From Yoonia vestfoldensis SKA53 (lineage in GTDB: Bacteria; Pseudomonadota; Alphaproteobacteria; Rhodobacterales; Rhodobacteraceae): a stretch of 64,000 bases of DNA. Shown here in pieces: positions 11,012-21,649 of this stretch (positions are counted from its first letter, which is position 1; each line of letters begins with the position of its first letter). The position numbers and the translations under genes are program-made. The notes under the pieces were generated by a model. The model was given only the letters and a program-made list of their open reading frames with translations, was not told where the DNA came from and searched no databases. Location: contig NZ_CH672414.1 of NCBI RefSeq assembly GCF_000152785.1, positions 2,604,521 through 2,668,520 on the forward strand, read 5' to 3'.

Positions 11012-11040
11012 TTGTCAATCCCTTTTGAACGCACTAGGGA
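11012..11040 (+). promoter_or_regulatory. Candidate sigma-70 promoter of rpoZ
   Basis: TTGTCA (11012-11017), a 17-base spacer, and TAGGGA (11035-11040). The start site would fall near 11047, 29 bases before the rpoZ ATG, leaving room for the GGAG site at 11065. Spacing is ideal; the -10 box is only a partial match. Confidence 0.5.
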
Positions 11041-11075
11041 TGCAGCTTCCGAAGATTCCTGTCCGGAGATCCGTC

Positions 11076-11429
11076 ATGGCCCGCGTTACCGTCGAAGATT
11101 GTGTTGATAAAGTTCCAAACCGTTTCGAGCTTGTGATGCTTGCAGCACATCGTGCGCGTGAAATCGCTGCCGGTTCGCCGATTACTGTGGCCCGCGACAA
11201 CGACAAGAACCCTGTCGTGTCGCTGCGCGAAATCGCGGAAGAAACGCAACAGGCCGACGACCTGCGCGAACGCATGATCGAAGCCAACCAGACCCAGATC
11301 GAGATCGACGAACCCGAAGAGGACAGCATGTCCTTGCTGATGGGCGCCGAAGCCGACCGTCCGGTCGAGGATGACATGTCCGAAGAAAAATTGCTGCGCG
11401 CGCTGATGGAAGCGCAAGGCCAGCGCTAG
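11076..11429 (+). CDS. rpoZ: DNA-directed RNA polymerase omega subunit
   Basis: Omega helps fold and assemble beta-prime and forms part of a ppGpp site. The 117-residue protein begins [20 protein letters not shown], followed by AAHRAREI and VALREI-like [14 protein letters not shown], and ends with the acidic tail usual in alphaproteobacteria. The ATG at 11076 has a GGAG site 7 bases upstream; an in-frame start at 11025 is not conserved. It lies 40 bases upstream of the ppGpp synthetase gene, a common and functionally sensible pairing. Confidence 0.97.
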   Translation: MARVTVEDCVDKVPNRFELVMLAAHRAREIAAGSPITVARDNDKNPVVSLREIAEETQQADDLRERMIEANQTQIEIDEPEEDSMSLLMGAEADRPVEDDMSEEKLLRALMEAQGQR

Positions 11430-11469
11430 GGCGGGCTATTCAGCCTGCCAATGATAGGCGCGGAACCAG

Positions 11470-13602
11470 ATGACGAATGCTGATAGTCTGATCTCTCTGG
11501 TTCGCGCCTATAATCCCAAAACAAACCAAGCTTTGCTGCGCGATGCCTTTGCCTTTGGTGCCGATATGCACGAAGGCCAGTTCCGCCATTCCGGCGAGCC
11601 GTATTTCACCCATCCCGTTGCTGTCGCCCATATCCTTGCCTTGCAGCAGATGGATGACGCGACGCTGGTGACTGCCCTGCTGCATGACACGATCGAGGAT
11701 ACCAAGGCGTCCTTTGCCGTGGTCGAAACACGATTCGGCCGCGAGATTGCCGAACTGGTCGATGGCGTTACCAAGCTGACGAATTTGCAGCTGACCTCGA
11801 CCCAGACCAAACAGGCGGAAAATTTCCGAAAATTGTTCATGGCCACCAGCCGCGATCTGCGCGTGACCTTGGTGAAACTGGCCGACCGCTTGCACAACAT
11901 GCGCACGATCAAATCCATGCGCCCCGAAAAGCAGGCCCAGAAAGCCCGCGAAACGATGGAAATTTTCGCCCCCCTTGCCGGTCGCATGGGCATGCAATGG
12001 ATGCGCGAGGAATTAGAGGATCTGTCTTTTCGCGTCCTGAACCCAGAGGCGCGCAATTCGATCATTCGTCGTTTCATCACGCTGCAGCGCGAAACCGGCG
12101 ATGTGGTGCAAAGAATCACCGCTGATATGCGGGTCGAACTGGAAAGATCCAATATTCTGGCCGATGTCGCGGGCCGCGCCAAGAAACCCTATTCGATCTG
12201 GCGCAAGATGCAGGAAAAGGATCAGGGTTTCAGCCGCCTTTCCGACATCTATGGGTTTCGCGTCATCGTGGCGACCGAGGCTGATTGTTATCGCGTTCTG
12301 GGCACGATCCACCAGCGCTGGCGCGCCGTGCCGGGGCGGTTCAAGGATTACATCAGCCAGCCAAAATCCAACGGTTACCGCTCGATCCATACCACCGTGT
12401 CGGGCCGTGACGGCAAACGGGTCGAGGTGCAGATCCGCACCCGCGAAATGCACGAAGTCGCCGAAACCGGCGTCGCGGCGCATTGGTCCTACAAGAACGG
12501 TGAACGGGTCGAAAACCGCTTTGCCGTTGATCCGGTGCGCTGGATCGCGTCGCTGACCGACCGGCTGGATGACGACCAGAACCACGAAGAATTCCTCGAG
12601 GCTGTCAAGCTCGAGATGTATCAGGATCAGGTGTTCTGTTTCACCCCCAAAGGCGAGGTGATCAAGCTGCCGCGCGGGGCGACGCCCATCGATTTCGCTT
12701 ATGCGATCCACACGCGGATCGGGTCGGCCTGTGTGGGCGCCAAGGTGGACGGCCTGCGTGTGCCGCTATGGACGCGGCTGAAAAACGGCCAATCGGTCGA
12801 GATTATCACCGCCGAAGGCCAGACACCGCAGGCCACATGGATTGATATCGCCGTGACGGGCCGCGCGAAAACCGCGATCCGGCGATCCTTGCGCGAAGAA
12901 GACCGCGAACGTTATGTCCGGCTGGGGCGCGAGTTGGCACGCGTGGCGTTTGAAAACGTGCGCAAGAAATCCACCGAAAAGGCGCTGCGCACCGCCGCCA
13001 AGGCGCTGGCCATCGACAGTGTCGACGAATTGCTGGCCCGTCTGGGCAGCGCCGAGGTAACGGGCCGCGAGGTCGTGCGCGCGATCTATCCCGAACTGGC
13101 CCATGTCAACGGTGACGAGGTTGATCAGGGCCGCGCCGTTGTCGGCCTGAGCGCTGATCAGGTCCATAAGCGCGGGGCCTGCTGTCAGCCGGTCCCGGGG
13201 GAACGTATTCTGGGCATCACGTTCCGCGGGCAGGGGGTCACGATCCATGCCATCGATTGCGCCGCATTGGTCGATTACGAAGAACAGCCCGAACGCTGGA
13301 TCGACCTGCATTGGCAAGAAGGCACCCATGCCGCCGTCAATACCGTGACCTTTGACGCGACGATTACCAATGACACGGGCGTGCTGGGGCGCATTTGCAC
13401 ATTGATCGGCGAACAGAACGCCAATATCTCTGACCTCAAGTTCATTGACCGCAAGCCAGATTATTTCCGCCTGTTGATCGATGTTGATCTGCGGGATGCC
13501 GAACATTTGCACCGCGTGATGACGGCGCTGGAGGCGGAAAGCAACGTGTCGTCCATCGTGCGGCATCGCGATCCGGGCCTTGCGGGGACAATGCGTGGCT
13601 GA
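11470..13602 (+). CDS. rsh: Bifunctional (p)ppGpp synthetase/hydrolase, Rsh (RelA/SpoT)
   Basis: The single long stringent-response enzyme typical of alphaproteobacteria, 710 residues. Order: HD hydrolase domain (about 25-150, RHSGEPYFTHPVAVAHI and an intact HDTIEDT, so hydrolase should be active); synthetase domain (about 230-350, RFKDYISQPKSNGYRSIHTT, with the RxKD form of bifunctional enzymes); TGS domain from about 386; a conserved-cysteine segment (HKRGACCQPVPGERI); and a C-terminal ACT domain from about 626. The intact HD motif argues against a RelA-type synthetase-only enzyme. Confidence 0.96.
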   Translation: MTNADSLISLVRAYNPKTNQALLRDAFAFGADMHEGQFRHSGEPYFTHPVAVAHILALQQMDDATLVTALLHDTIEDTKASFAVVETRFGREIAELVDGVTKLTNLQLTSTQTKQAENFRKLFMATSRDLRVTLVKLADRLHNMRTIKSMRPEKQAQKARETMEIFAPLAGRMGMQWMREELEDLSFRVLNPEARNSIIRRFITLQRETGDVVQRITADMRVELERSNILADVAGRAKKPYSIWRKMQEKDQGFSRLSDIYGFRVIVATEADCYRVLGTIHQRWRAVPGRFKDYISQPKSNGYRSIHTTVSGRDGKRVEVQIRTREMHEVAETGVAAHWSYKNGERVENRFAVDPVRWIASLTDRLDDDQNHEEFLEAVKLEMYQDQVFCFTPKGEVIKLPRGATPIDFAYAIHTRIGSACVGAKVDGLRVPLWTRLKNGQSVEIITAEGQTPQATWIDIAVTGRAKTAIRRSLREEDRERYVRLGRELARVAFENVRKKSTEKALRTAAKALAIDSVDELLARLGSAEVTGREVVRAIYPELAHVNGDEVDQGRAVVGLSADQVHKRGACCQPVPGERILGITFRGQGVTIHAIDCAALVDYEEQPERWIDLHWQEGTHAAVNTVTFDATITNDTGVLGRICTLIGEQNANISDLKFIDRKPDYFRLLIDVDLRDAEHLHRVMTALEAESNVSSIVRHRDPGLAGTMRG

Positions 13603-13625
13603 CAGGCCAGAAGGGAAGTCGTGTT

Positions 13626-14273
13626 TTGGTATTCAAGCGCAGGGATAGGCGGCCGATCTGGAAGATCGTGCTGGACTTCGTCTATCCGCGTGGCGGCTGG
13701 GCGCGGGCCTTTGGCTATGTGAAACATCGGCTGCGGCGGTTGCCGGACACACCCGAAAAGATATCGCGCGGGATCGCGGTGGGTGTGTTCGCGGCCTTTA
13801 CACCGTTCTACGGGCTGCATTTCGTGATCGCGATCCTGCTGGCGCGGGTCGCGCGGGGCAATATCCTTGCCGCGCTGCTAGGGACATTTGCGGGCAATCC
13901 GCTGACCTATATCCCCATCGGGATCGCATCCTTGGGGACAGGCTATTGGCTGCTGGGGCGGCCATTCAACGCGACCCTGTTCGGGCTGGATGGCAGCGCC
14001 TCGGCCGATTACTGCACGCTTGGGTGCCAGTTCAGCAATGCGTTTTCGGACATCATCCATAATTTCGCGGCGATGTTTACGGTTGCCACCGCCCACTGGA
14101 CCGGCCTGATCGCCTTTTATCACGAGGTTTTCGTGCCATACCTGATCGGGGGCATCGCGCCGGGCTTGTTCTTTGGCTGGCTCAGCTACTATCTGTTCGT
14201 GCCGATTATCGCGGCCTATCAGAAACGGCGCCGCAAGGTGTTGCAAGCCAAGCTGGAACAATTGAAGAAATGA
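13626..14273 (+). CDS. DUF2062 domain membrane protein
   Basis: A 215-residue protein starting at TTG ([10 protein letters not shown]), with AGAAGGGA 9 bases upstream; no ATG or GTG gives a comparable start. The N-terminal part has the family pattern [20 protein letters not shown], then [15 protein letters not shown] and [11 protein letters not shown], and a final hydrophobic segment followed by a Lys/Arg-rich tail. DUF2062 proteins are inner-membrane proteins of unknown function, often near stringent-response or cofactor genes. It sits 23 bases after rsh and 25 before pdxJ. Confidence 0.88.
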   Translation: MVFKRRDRRPIWKIVLDFVYPRGGWARAFGYVKHRLRRLPDTPEKISRGIAVGVFAAFTPFYGLHFVIAILLARVARGNILAALLGTFAGNPLTYIPIGIASLGTGYWLLGRPFNATLFGLDGSASADYCTLGCQFSNAFSDIIHNFAAMFTVATAHWTGLIAFYHEVFVPYLIGGIAPGLFFGWLSYYLFVPIIAAYQKRRRKVLQAKLEQLKK

Positions 14274-14298
14274 CATCTTTCGCCTGAAAGGGAAAACC

Positions 14299-15039
14299 AT
14301 GACCAATCTGCGGCTCGGCGTGAATATCGACCATGTGGCGACGGTGCGCAACGCGCGCGGCGGGGATGTGCCTGATCCGGTGCGCGCGGCGCTGATGGCG
14401 CAGGATGCAGGGGCCGATGGGATCACGGCGCATCTGCGCGAAGACCGCCGCCATATCATCGACAGTGACATCGAACGCCTGATGGCGGCGCTGCGGATCC
14501 CGCTGAACTTTGAAATGGCAGCGACGGCGGAAATGCAGGCGATTGCCCTGCGCCACAAACCCCATGCTGTTTGCCTTGTCCCTGAAAAGCGCGAGGAACG
14601 CACGACCGAAGGCGGGCTGGAAGTTGCCGGACAGCAAAGCGCGCTTGCCGCCTATATCGCGCCTTTGCGCGATGCAGGGTGCCGCGTGTCGCTGTTCATC
14701 GCCGCAGACGAGGCGCAGATCCGGGCCGCCCACAGCATCGGCGCGCCGGTGATCGAATTGCATTCGGGTGCCTATGCCGATGCTTGGGCCGAAGGCGACT
14801 GGCAGATGCGCGATGATGAATTGCGCAAGATCACCGATATGACCGCCTTTGCGACCGACCTGGGGCTGGAGGTGCATGTGGGCCACGGGCTGACCTATGA
14901 TTGCGTCACGCCCATCGCTGCCCTGCCACAGGTGGCCGAATTAAACATCGGGCATTTCCTGATCGGCGAATCCATATTTCGCGGGCTTGGCCCGGCGATT
15001 GCCGAAATGCGCCGCCTGATGGATGCCGCGCGCGCATGA
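14299..15039 (+). CDS. pdxJ: Pyridoxine 5'-phosphate synthase
   Basis: PdxJ condenses 1-deoxyxylulose 5-phosphate with aminoacetone phosphate to form pyridoxine phosphate. The 246-residue TIM-barrel protein has [19 protein letters not shown] at the start, [16 protein letters not shown] with phosphate-binding residues, the catalytic Glu in [10 protein letters not shown] and GHGLTYDCV. Length is normal. Its stop overlaps the acpS start as ATGA, so the two are coupled. Confidence 0.97.
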   Translation: MTNLRLGVNIDHVATVRNARGGDVPDPVRAALMAQDAGADGITAHLREDRRHIIDSDIERLMAALRIPLNFEMAATAEMQAIALRHKPHAVCLVPEKREERTTEGGLEVAGQQSALAAYIAPLRDAGCRVSLFIAADEAQIRAAHSIGAPVIELHSGAYADAWAEGDWQMRDDELRKITDMTAFATDLGLEVHVGHGLTYDCVTPIAALPQVAELNIGHFLIGESIFRGLGPAIAEMRRLMDAARA

Positions 15040-15437
15040 TCCTTGGCATCGGCACCGATCTTGCGAATATCGACCGGATCGCGGGTACGCTGGACCGGTT
15101 CGGTGATAGGTTTCGCAATCGTGTCTTTACCCCCACCGAGCAGGCCAAAGCCGAGGCCCGCCACGACACGCCCGGCACCTATGCCAAACGCTGGGCCGCG
15201 AAAGAGGCTTGTTCCAAGGCGCTTGGCACCGGTTTGCGGATGGGGATCGCGTGGAAAGACATGGCCGTGTCGAACCTGCACACCGGCCAGCCCGTCATGG
15301 CCGTGACCGGCTGGGCGCGTGAACGGCTGGACCAGATGACGCCACCGGGGCACGAGGCGATCATCCATGTCACGTTGACCGATGATCACCCTTGGGCACA
15401 AGCCTTTGTGGTGATCGAGGCGCGGCGCATCGCTTGA
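15036..15437 (+). CDS. acpS: Holo-[acyl-carrier-protein] synthase
   Basis: AcpS transfers 4'-phosphopantetheine from CoA to the acyl carrier protein. The 133-residue protein has the magnesium-binding Asp in [14 protein letters not shown] and the second signature [15 protein letters not shown]. The ATG at 15036 overlaps the pdxJ stop by four bases; a longer frame upstream lies inside pdxJ and is discarded. pdxJ-acpS-lepB-rnc-era is a conserved alphaproteobacterial order. Confidence 0.96.
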   Translation: MILGIGTDLANIDRIAGTLDRFGDRFRNRVFTPTEQAKAEARHDTPGTYAKRWAAKEACSKALGTGLRMGIAWKDMAVSNLHTGQPVMAVTGWARERLDQMTPPGHEAIIHVTLTDDHPWAQAFVVIEARRIA

Positions 15438-15488
15438 CTCCACCCCGTTGCGCGATCATGTAGCGTCAAACCTTAAAAGGAACGGAAA

Positions 15489-16325
15489 ATGGCCGAAAAT
15501 ACGGGCTTTGTCAGCAGCGTGAAAGAGACGATCAAGACGATCTTTTGGGCGCTGATCATCGCGGGCGTGTTTCGGACCCTGTTTTTTCAACCGTTCTGGA
15601 TTCCGTCTGGGTCGATGAAGGACACCTTGCTGATCGGGGATTTCCTGTTCGTCAACAAGATGGCTTATGGCTATTCCTATGCCTCCTGCCCGTCGATCCG
15701 TGTGCCAGCTGCCGGCATCGACATCGGCGCGGATGATTTTTGCGGGTGGTTTGACGATAGCAACGACCGCCTGTTCGGGTCCGACCCCGAACGCGGTGAT
15801 GTCGTGGTCTTCCGGCATCCTGTGACCGGCATGGATTTTATCAAGCGCCTGATCGGTGAACCGGGTGACCGGATCCAGATGATCGACGGCGTGCTGCATA
15901 TCAATGATGCGGCTGTCGGGCTGGCCGATGCCGGCACCTTTACCGAGATCATGGAACCCCAAGGGCCGATGGGCGGCCGCCCGATGTGCGCCAATGGTCC
16001 CGTTGGCGTCGGGGCTGAATGTCTGAAACCACGCCAGACAGAAACGCTGCCCAATGGCACCAGCCACGCCATTTTGAACATCGCCACGCGGGCGACCGAC
16101 AATACCGGTGTCTATACGGTGCCTGCGGATCATTTCTTTTTCATGGGTGACAACCGCGACAATTCTGTCGACAGTCGTGTGCCGCAAACATTGGGCGGGG
16201 TTGGGTTTGTCCCGCGCAAGGATATCGTGGGCCGCGCTGACCGTGTGATTTTCTCGTCGGCGGGCCGGTCGATGTTGGCCTTCTGGACGTGGCGCAGCGA
16301 CCGTTTCTTCAAGGCGGTCGAGTGA
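15489..16325 (+). CDS. lepB: Signal peptidase I
   Basis: LepB removes signal peptides from exported proteins at the periplasmic face. The 278-residue protein has one N-terminal membrane helix (about residues 16-30), the catalytic Ser42 in [11 protein letters not shown] and the general-base Lys119 in [13 protein letters not shown], followed by the box E motif [23 protein letters not shown] precedes the ATG. The stop overlaps the rnc GTG start by four bases. Confidence 0.96.
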   Translation: MAENTGFVSSVKETIKTIFWALIIAGVFRTLFFQPFWIPSGSMKDTLLIGDFLFVNKMAYGYSYASCPSIRVPAAGIDIGADDFCGWFDDSNDRLFGSDPERGDVVVFRHPVTGMDFIKRLIGEPGDRIQMIDGVLHINDAAVGLADAGTFTEIMEPQGPMGGRPMCANGPVGVGAECLKPRQTETLPNGTSHAILNIATRATDNTGVYTVPADHFFFMGDNRDNSVDSRVPQTLGGVGFVPRKDIVGRADRVIFSSAGRSMLAFWTWRSDRFFKAVE

Positions 16326-17002
16326 AACTTTCCGCTGATCTTGCCAGCTTTTCGCAGCGTCTTGGCTACAGCTTCGTGAGGCCGGACTTGCTGGTGCGCT
16401 CGGTGACCCATTCGTCCATGGTCAGCATCCACCGCGACGACAACCAGCGGCTTGAGTTTCTGGGCGACCGCGTGCTGGGTTTGGTGATGGCCGAGGCGTT
16501 GCTCAAGGCCGATCCATCCGCGCCCGAAGGTCTGCTTGCGCCGCGCTACAACGCGCTGGTGCGACGTGAAACCTGCGCCGATGTCGCCCGCGAGGTCGAC
16601 CTTGGTGCCGTGATCAAGCTGGGCCGCTCCGAGATGAAATCGGGTGGCCGGCGCAAAGAGGCATTGCTTGCCGATGCGATGGAGGCGGTGATTGCCGCGA
16701 TCTATCAGGATGGCGGGTTCGATGCTGCGCGCAAGGTCGTGCTGCATCTATGGGGTGCGCGCATCACGAATGTTGCCGATGATGCCCGCGACGCCAAGAC
16801 CGCCTTGCAGGAATGGGCGCAGGCGCGCGGCGAAGCGCCCCCCAGCTATACCGAGACGGCGCGCACTGGACCTGACCACCAGCCCGCCTTTACCATTGCC
16901 GTGACGCTGGAATCCGGCCAGACCGAAACAGCGACCGCAGGGTCGAAACGGCAGGCAGAACAAGCCGCAGCCGCCGCCCTTTTGAAGAAAGTTGACCGAT
17001 GA
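16322..17002 (+). CDS. rnc: Ribonuclease III
   Basis: RNase III cuts double-stranded RNA in rRNA maturation and mRNA control. The 226-residue protein has the catalytic signature [13 protein letters not shown], a second acidic site in [12 protein letters not shown] and a C-terminal double-stranded-RNA-binding domain ending [16 protein letters not shown] chose the GTG at 16322, which forms GTGA with the lepB stop; an in-frame ATG at 16289 lies within lepB and adds unconserved residues. The stop overlaps era in ATGA. Confidence 0.95.
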   Translation: MKLSADLASFSQRLGYSFVRPDLLVRSVTHSSMVSIHRDDNQRLEFLGDRVLGLVMAEALLKADPSAPEGLLAPRYNALVRRETCADVAREVDLGAVIKLGRSEMKSGGRRKEALLADAMEAVIAAIYQDGGFDAARKVVLHLWGARITNVADDARDAKTALQEWAQARGEAPPSYTETARTGPDHQPAFTIAVTLESGQTETATAGSKRQAEQAAAAALLKKVDR

Positions 17003-17916
17003 ATGATGCGCCGACCAAAGCGGGCTTTGTCGCCCTGATCGGGGAACCGAACGCCGGTAAATCGACGCTGCTGAACCGGATGGTCGGCGCCAAGGTGTCC
17101 ATCGTGACCCACAAGGTCCAGACCACCCGCGCCCGTATTCGCGGCGTGGCGATGGACGGGCAGGCGCAGCTGATTTTCATCGACACGCCCGGCCTGTTCA
17201 AACCCCGCCGCAGGCTGGACCGCGCGATGGTTGCTGCTGCGTGGGGCGGGGCCGCCGATGCCGATGTTGTCGTTCTGATGATCGAGGCCCATCGCGGCAT
17301 GAGCGAAGGGGTCAAGGCGATCCTTGCCAATCTGCCCGACCGTATGGGCAAGACCAAGGTCGCACTGGCGATCAACAAGATCGACAAGGTGAAATCCGAA
17401 GGTCTGCTGGCCCTGACCCGCGACATGAACGAGGCGTTTGCTTTTGCCGAAACCTTTATGATCTCTGCTGAACGCGGGCATGGCTGTGACGCTTTGCGCA
17501 AATGGCTGGTGGACCAGGTTCCCGAAGGCCCGTGGCTGTACCCCGAAGACCAGATTGCCGATCTGCCGATGCGCATGATCGCGGCCGAAATGACCCGCGA
17601 AAAACTGACCCTGCGGCTGCATCAGGAACTGCCATATGAGTTAACCGTCGAGACCGAGAATTGGGAAGAACGCCCTGATGGGTCCGCCCGCATCGACCAG
17701 CTGATCTATGTCGCGCGTGATGGCCACAAAGGCATTGTGCTGGGCAAGGGCGGCGAGACGATCAAACAGGTCAGCCAGGCCGCCCGTGCCGAGATCATGG
17801 AATTCGTGGGCCGCCCCGTGCATCTGTTTCTGCAGGTCAAGGTGCGGCCAAACTGGCTGGAAGAAAAAGAGCGTTACTCCGAAATGGGGCTGGATTTCAA
17901 AGACGGCAACGCATGA
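16999..17916 (+). CDS. era: GTPase Era
   Basis: Era is a GTPase that binds the 3' end of 16S rRNA and assists 30S assembly. The 305-residue protein has G1 GEPNAGKS, the switch I threonine in the TTRARI region, G3 DTPG and G4 NKID, then the KH RNA-binding domain with [15 protein letters not shown]. Start and stop overlap the neighbouring genes by four bases each, continuing the coupled run. Confidence 0.97.
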   Translation: MNDAPTKAGFVALIGEPNAGKSTLLNRMVGAKVSIVTHKVQTTRARIRGVAMDGQAQLIFIDTPGLFKPRRRLDRAMVAAAWGGAADADVVVLMIEAHRGMSEGVKAILANLPDRMGKTKVALAINKIDKVKSEGLLALTRDMNEAFAFAETFMISAERGHGCDALRKWLVDQVPEGPWLYPEDQIADLPMRMIAAEMTREKLTLRLHQELPYELTVETENWEERPDGSARIDQLIYVARDGHKGIVLGKGGETIKQVSQAARAEIMEFVGRPVHLFLQVKVRPNWLEEKERYSEMGLDFKDGNA

Positions 17917-18239
17917 GATTGACCGCCGACATCTGGGTGTCGGCCTATCTGACGCGGCTGCGGCTGGCGGCAATCCCCGCCTTTGTCGTTGCGCGTGGCG
18001 ATGCCACGGCGGGGGCGGTGATGGTCAAGCTCAATACGCTTGACGGGCGCGCGTGCTGTTACCAGCGCAGTTTTGACCTGATGACGGGTGAGCGCAGCTG
18101 GGTTATTCTGGCCGAGGGCGCAGAGGCGGATGTGGAGCAATCGATCCAGCGTCAGCGCGGCTATGATCGTGATCTTTGGGTGATCGAGGTCGAGGATAAA
18201 CAGGGCCGTCATTTGCTGGACGAGGACGGGTTGTCATGA
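17913..18239 (+). CDS. DUF1491 family protein
   Basis: A 108-residue protein conserved between era and recO in many alphaproteobacteria. LTADIWVSAYLTRLRLA and RDLWVIEVEDKQGRHLLDE are the family-defining ends. Function is unknown. The ATG overlaps the era stop by four bases, so it is probably expressed with the RNA-maturation genes. Confidence 0.87.
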   Translation: MRLTADIWVSAYLTRLRLAAIPAFVVARGDATAGAVMVKLNTLDGRACCYQRSFDLMTGERSWVILAEGAEADVEQSIQRQRGYDRDLWVIEVEDKQGRHLLDEDGLS

Positions 18240-18243
18240 CTTT

Positions 18244-18280
18244 TATGCCTCCGGCGGGAGTATTTCTGGAAATAAGAAGG
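18244..18280 (+). repeat. Intergenic repeat with GCCTCCGGCGGG core
   Basis: A 37-base element between DUF1491 and recO with core GCCTCCGGCGGGAGTATTT. A second copy lies on the minus strand at 28562-28600. Similar elements are scattered through Rhodobacteraceae genomes by my recollection. Its right end (AGAAGG) falls about 10 bases before the recO ATG and may serve as its ribosome site. Confidence 0.65.
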
Positions 18281-18290
18281 TGCTGGCCCG

Positions 18291-19022
18291 ATGATATCGT
18301 GGCGCGATGACGCCGCTATTCTGGCGATGCGCCCTTTTGGCGAAAGCAGCGCCATTATCGAGGTGTTCAGCGCCAATCATGGCCGCCATGCCGGTGTGGT
18401 CCGCGGCGGTGCCAGCCGCAAGATTGCCCCGCTGATCCAGCCCGGCGCGCAGGTCAATGTGGCGTGGGCTGCGCGGCTGGACGATCATCTGGGCAGTTTC
18501 ACCGTGGAACCTGTGCGTTCGCGCAATGCGGCGGCGATGGCAGACCGGCTGTCCCTGGCAGGGTTGAATGCGGTTTGCGCCTTGTTGTTGATGGTTTTGC
18601 CTGAGCGTGAAAGCCATCCGCTCTTGTATCAGCGCAGTATCGCCTTGCTCGATTTGTTGGACCAGCGCGCTGTATGGCCTTTGGCCTATTTGCGCTGGGA
18701 ACAGGCCCTGCTGGAGGAGATGGGCTTTGGTCTGGACCTGTCGGCCTGTGCGGCTAGCGGCGTGAACGAGGATCTGGCCTTTGTGTCGCCCAAGTCGGGC
18801 CGCGCGGTCAGCCGCGATGCGGCGGGGGTCTGGGCGGACAGGTTGCTGCCCTTGCCCCCCGTGCTGGCAGGCAAAGGCGATGCCTCTGGGGTGGAGATTG
18901 CCAAGGCGCTGGGCACGACAGGGTTTTTCATTGAAAACCGCTTGATCAAGGGCTTGGGCGACCGCAACGTCCCTGCCGCCCGCGCCCGTTTGATCGACGC
19001 GATTATGCGGGCGGATGGCTAG
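18291..19022 (+). CDS. recO: DNA repair protein RecO
   Basis: RecO loads RecA onto SSB-coated gaps together with RecR. The 243-residue protein starts with the OB-fold region [20 protein letters not shown] and [14 protein letters not shown], which are characteristic, followed by the helical domain. It is the last gene of the forward housekeeping run; 23 bases separate it from a convergent gene, with no clear terminator between them. Confidence 0.93.
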   Translation: MISWRDDAAILAMRPFGESSAIIEVFSANHGRHAGVVRGGASRKIAPLIQPGAQVNVAWAARLDDHLGSFTVEPVRSRNAAAMADRLSLAGLNAVCALLLMVLPERESHPLLYQRSIALLDLLDQRAVWPLAYLRWEQALLEEMGFGLDLSACAASGVNEDLAFVSPKSGRAVSRDAAGVWADRLLPLPPVLAGKGDASGVEIAKALGTTGFFIENRLIKGLGDRNVPAARARLIDAIMRADG

Positions 19023-19045
19023 GCTAGACGTGGGCCGCCGACAGG

Positions 19046-20731
19046 TTACCCCAGCACGCGCCGCGCGATGACCTGCGCCTGAATTTCTGCCGCCCCTTCA
19101 AAGATGTTCAGGATGCGGGCGTCACACAGGATGCGGCTGATCTTGTATTCCAGCGCGAAACCGTTGCCGCCGTGGATCTGCAAGGCATTGTCCGCACAGG
19201 CCCAAGCCACACGCGCGCCCAAAAGCTTGGCCATCCCCGCCTCTAGATCACAGCGCCGGTCGTTGTCTTTTTCATGCGCGCTGAAATAGGTCAGCTGCCG
19301 CGCGATCGTGATTTCCACCGCCATCATCGCGAGCTTGCCCGCCACGCGGGGAAAGTCGATCAGCGCCGCGCCAAATTGCTTGCGATCCTGGGCATATTGC
19401 ATGCCGACATCCAGCGCCGATTGCGCCACACCCACGGCGCGCGCGGCGGTCTGGATGCGGGCGGATTCGAAGGTTTGCATCAGCTGCTTGAACCCCTTGC
19501 CGGTGTCGCCGCCCAAAAGATTGTCACCCTTGACCATGAACCCGTCGAAGGCCAGTTCGTATTCTTTCATGCCGCGATAGCCCAGCACCTCGATCTCGCC
19601 GCCGGTCATGCCTGGGGTAGGAAAGGGGTTTTCGTCGGTGCCGGGGGTCTTTTCGGCCAGAAACATCGACAGACCGCTGTAATCGGTCGTCGTGGGATCG
19701 GTGCGTGCCAGCAGGGTCATCACATGGGTGCGGGTGGCATGGGTGATCCATGTCTTGTTGCCGGTGATTTCCCAATCATCGCCCTTTTTCACGGCGCGGG
19801 TGCGCAGGCTGCCAAGATCGGAGCCTGTATTGGGTTCGGTGAACACGGCGGTCGGCAGGATTTCGGCAGAGGCAAGGCCGGGTAGCCAGTGCTGCTTTTG
19901 CTCTTCGGTGCCGCCGCAAAGAATCAGCTCTGCGGCAATTTCGGTGCGTGTGGCCAGTGACCCCACGCCGATATACCCGCGCGACAGTTCTTCTGACACG
20001 ACACACATCGACGCCTTGGACAGCCCGAAACCGCCGTATTCTTCGGGGATGGTCAGGCCAAAGACGCCCATTTCCGCCATCTCGTCGATGATCGACAGGG
20101 GGATCAATTCGTCCTTGAGGTGCCAGTCATGCGCATGCGGTTCCACCTTTTCGAGGCTGAAACGCCGGAATTGTTCGCGGATCATTTCCAATTCGTCATC
20201 AAGGCCAGAGGCCCCGACCGTCAGGTTTGCCGCCTGATCCTGTATCAAGGCAACAAGGCGCATCCGCGCGGCCTGTGTGTTGCCCTGTTCGCAGAGGGTT
20301 GTGACGGCGGGGATCAGCATTGCGCGCATTGCCTCCTGGGGCAGGCCAATGTCCTGCGGGCGCAGGATTTCGCCTTGGCTCATCGGGATGCCGCCAGAGA
20401 TTTGCGACAGATATTCACCGAATGCGATCTGGTGGATCAGCTGTTCAACCTCGTTGAATTTGCCATCCGCGTGCAACCGGTCCGCCCAATGCTGCATCTG
20501 GTGCAAGGATTGCGCATAGGTCGCAAGCCAGGCCAGCCCATGTGCTGCCGTCTGATGCGCATCGATCAGCGCGCCGCAGACGCGGCCATCGCGGCTGACC
20601 TTGGCGCGAACGATATCCTTAGCCAGCGCCAGCACCTTATCTACGGCAGGCAAGGCCGCGCCTGTCAGGTCCAGCAGATCCGCAAGGATCGGGCTTGAGG
20701 TCAGATGCAGGTCCTGTCCGTCATGTGGCAT
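19046..20731 (-). CDS. mcd: Acyl-CoA dehydrogenase, probable (2S)-methylsuccinyl-CoA dehydrogenase
   Basis: A 561-residue flavoenzyme. The last 390 residues form a standard acyl-CoA dehydrogenase (GNKTWITHATRTH, QIHGGNGFALEY), preceded by an N-terminal extension of about 150 residues (AHGLAWLATYAQSLHQMQ, IAFGEYLSQISGGIPMSQGE) that I recognise from methylsuccinyl-CoA dehydrogenase of the ethylmalonyl-CoA pathway, which oxidises methylsuccinyl-CoA to mesaconyl-CoA and passes electrons to ETF. The start has GGAG 7 bases upstream. etfA/etfB lie 11 kb away. The alternative is another long acyl-CoA dehydrogenase. Confidence 0.8.
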   Translation of the reverse strand: MPHDGQDLHLTSSPILADLLDLTGAALPAVDKVLALAKDIVRAKVSRDGRVCGALIDAHQTAAHGLAWLATYAQSLHQMQHWADRLHADGKFNEVEQLIHQIAFGEYLSQISGGIPMSQGEILRPQDIGLPQEAMRAMLIPAVTTLCEQGNTQAARMRLVALIQDQAANLTVGASGLDDELEMIREQFRRFSLEKVEPHAHDWHLKDELIPLSIIDEMAEMGVFGLTIPEEYGGFGLSKASMCVVSEELSRGYIGVGSLATRTEIAAELILCGGTEEQKQHWLPGLASAEILPTAVFTEPNTGSDLGSLRTRAVKKGDDWEITGNKTWITHATRTHVMTLLARTDPTTTDYSGLSMFLAEKTPGTDENPFPTPGMTGGEIEVLGYRGMKEYELAFDGFMVKGDNLLGGDTGKGFKQLMQTFESARIQTAARAVGVAQSALDVGMQYAQDRKQFGAALIDFPRVAGKLAMMAVEITIARQLTYFSAHEKDNDRRCDLEAGMAKLLGARVAWACADNALQIHGGNGFALEYKISRILCDARILNIFEGAAEIQAQVIARRVLG

Positions 20732-20878
20732 GGCGAGTCTCCGGTCTATGTGCAGGTGCAGAGATAATCACTTTGCAGCCGCAGCGCAATATTAATTCGC
20801 GGGACGCATTTGCGGTGAATAAAAGTGTCGCATCCGATTTGGTGATGCCAAGCCTTCAAGAACGGCATATGACGCAGC

Positions 20879-21649
20879 ATGTCACATTTTTTTACTGTTA
20901 TCACGCCTGAATTGTTCCTCTTCGCCTGTGTCGTCACGTTCCTTGGCGGGTTCGTGAAAGGTGCGGTGGGTTTTGCCATGCCGTTGATCATGGTGTCGGG
21001 CATGGGGATCGCCATCGCGCCTGAATTGATCATCGCGGGGATCGTCCTGCCGATTGTGGTGAGCAATATATTGCAGGTCGGGCGCGCCGGTCTGGGGCAA
21101 GCGCGCGACGCAGTGGTCGAACATTGGCGCTATATCGTGGCGGTCTGCGCGATGATTCTGGTCTCGGCGCAATTTCTGCGGCGCATCCCGACCGATACGT
21201 TGTTTATCGTGCTGGGCGTGCCTGTGGTAATCCTGTGCCTGATCCAGATTGCGGGCTGGCGTCCGGTGATCGCGGCGCGCCTGCGGCGTCCGGTGGAATA
21301 TGCGGCGGGGATCGTGTCGGGCATGCTTGGCGGGTTGACCGGCACCTGGGGGCCGCCCACGGTTCTGTATCTGCTCGCGCTTGGCACGCCGCGCGACCGG
21401 CAGATGTCGGTGCAGGGGGTGATCTATGGGCTGGGATCGGTGATGCTGTTTCTGGGCCATGTCCAATCGGGCGTGCTGAACGCGCAGACGTGGCCGTTTT
21501 CGGCGGCGCTGGTGGCGCCGGGGATGCTGGGCATGTGGGTCGGGTTCCGGTTGGGGGACCGTTTTGATGCCGACAGGTTCCGGCAGGTCACGCTGTGGGT
21601 ATTGGTGATCGCGGGGGTGAACCTGATCCGCCGCGGCGTGATGGGCTAG
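20879..21649 (+). CDS. TauE/SafE (TSUP) family permease
   Basis: A 256-residue membrane protein with about eight hydrophobic segments. FLGGFVKGAVGFAMPLIMV near the start and GGLTGTWGPPTVLYLLAL in the second half are the paired TSUP motifs. The family moves sulfite, sulfoacetate or other organosulfur anions; the substrate here cannot be assigned. It is divergent from the acyl-CoA dehydrogenase gene. The ribosome site is weak. Confidence 0.85.
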   Translation: MSHFFTVITPELFLFACVVTFLGGFVKGAVGFAMPLIMVSGMGIAIAPELIIAGIVLPIVVSNILQVGRAGLGQARDAVVEHWRYIVAVCAMILVSAQFLRRIPTDTLFIVLGVPVVILCLIQIAGWRPVIAARLRRPVEYAAGIVSGMLGGLTGTWGPPTVLYLLALGTPRDRQMSVQGVIYGLGSVMLFLGHVQSGVLNAQTWPFSAALVAPGMLGMWVGFRLGDRFDADRFRQVTLWVLVIAGVNLIRRGVMG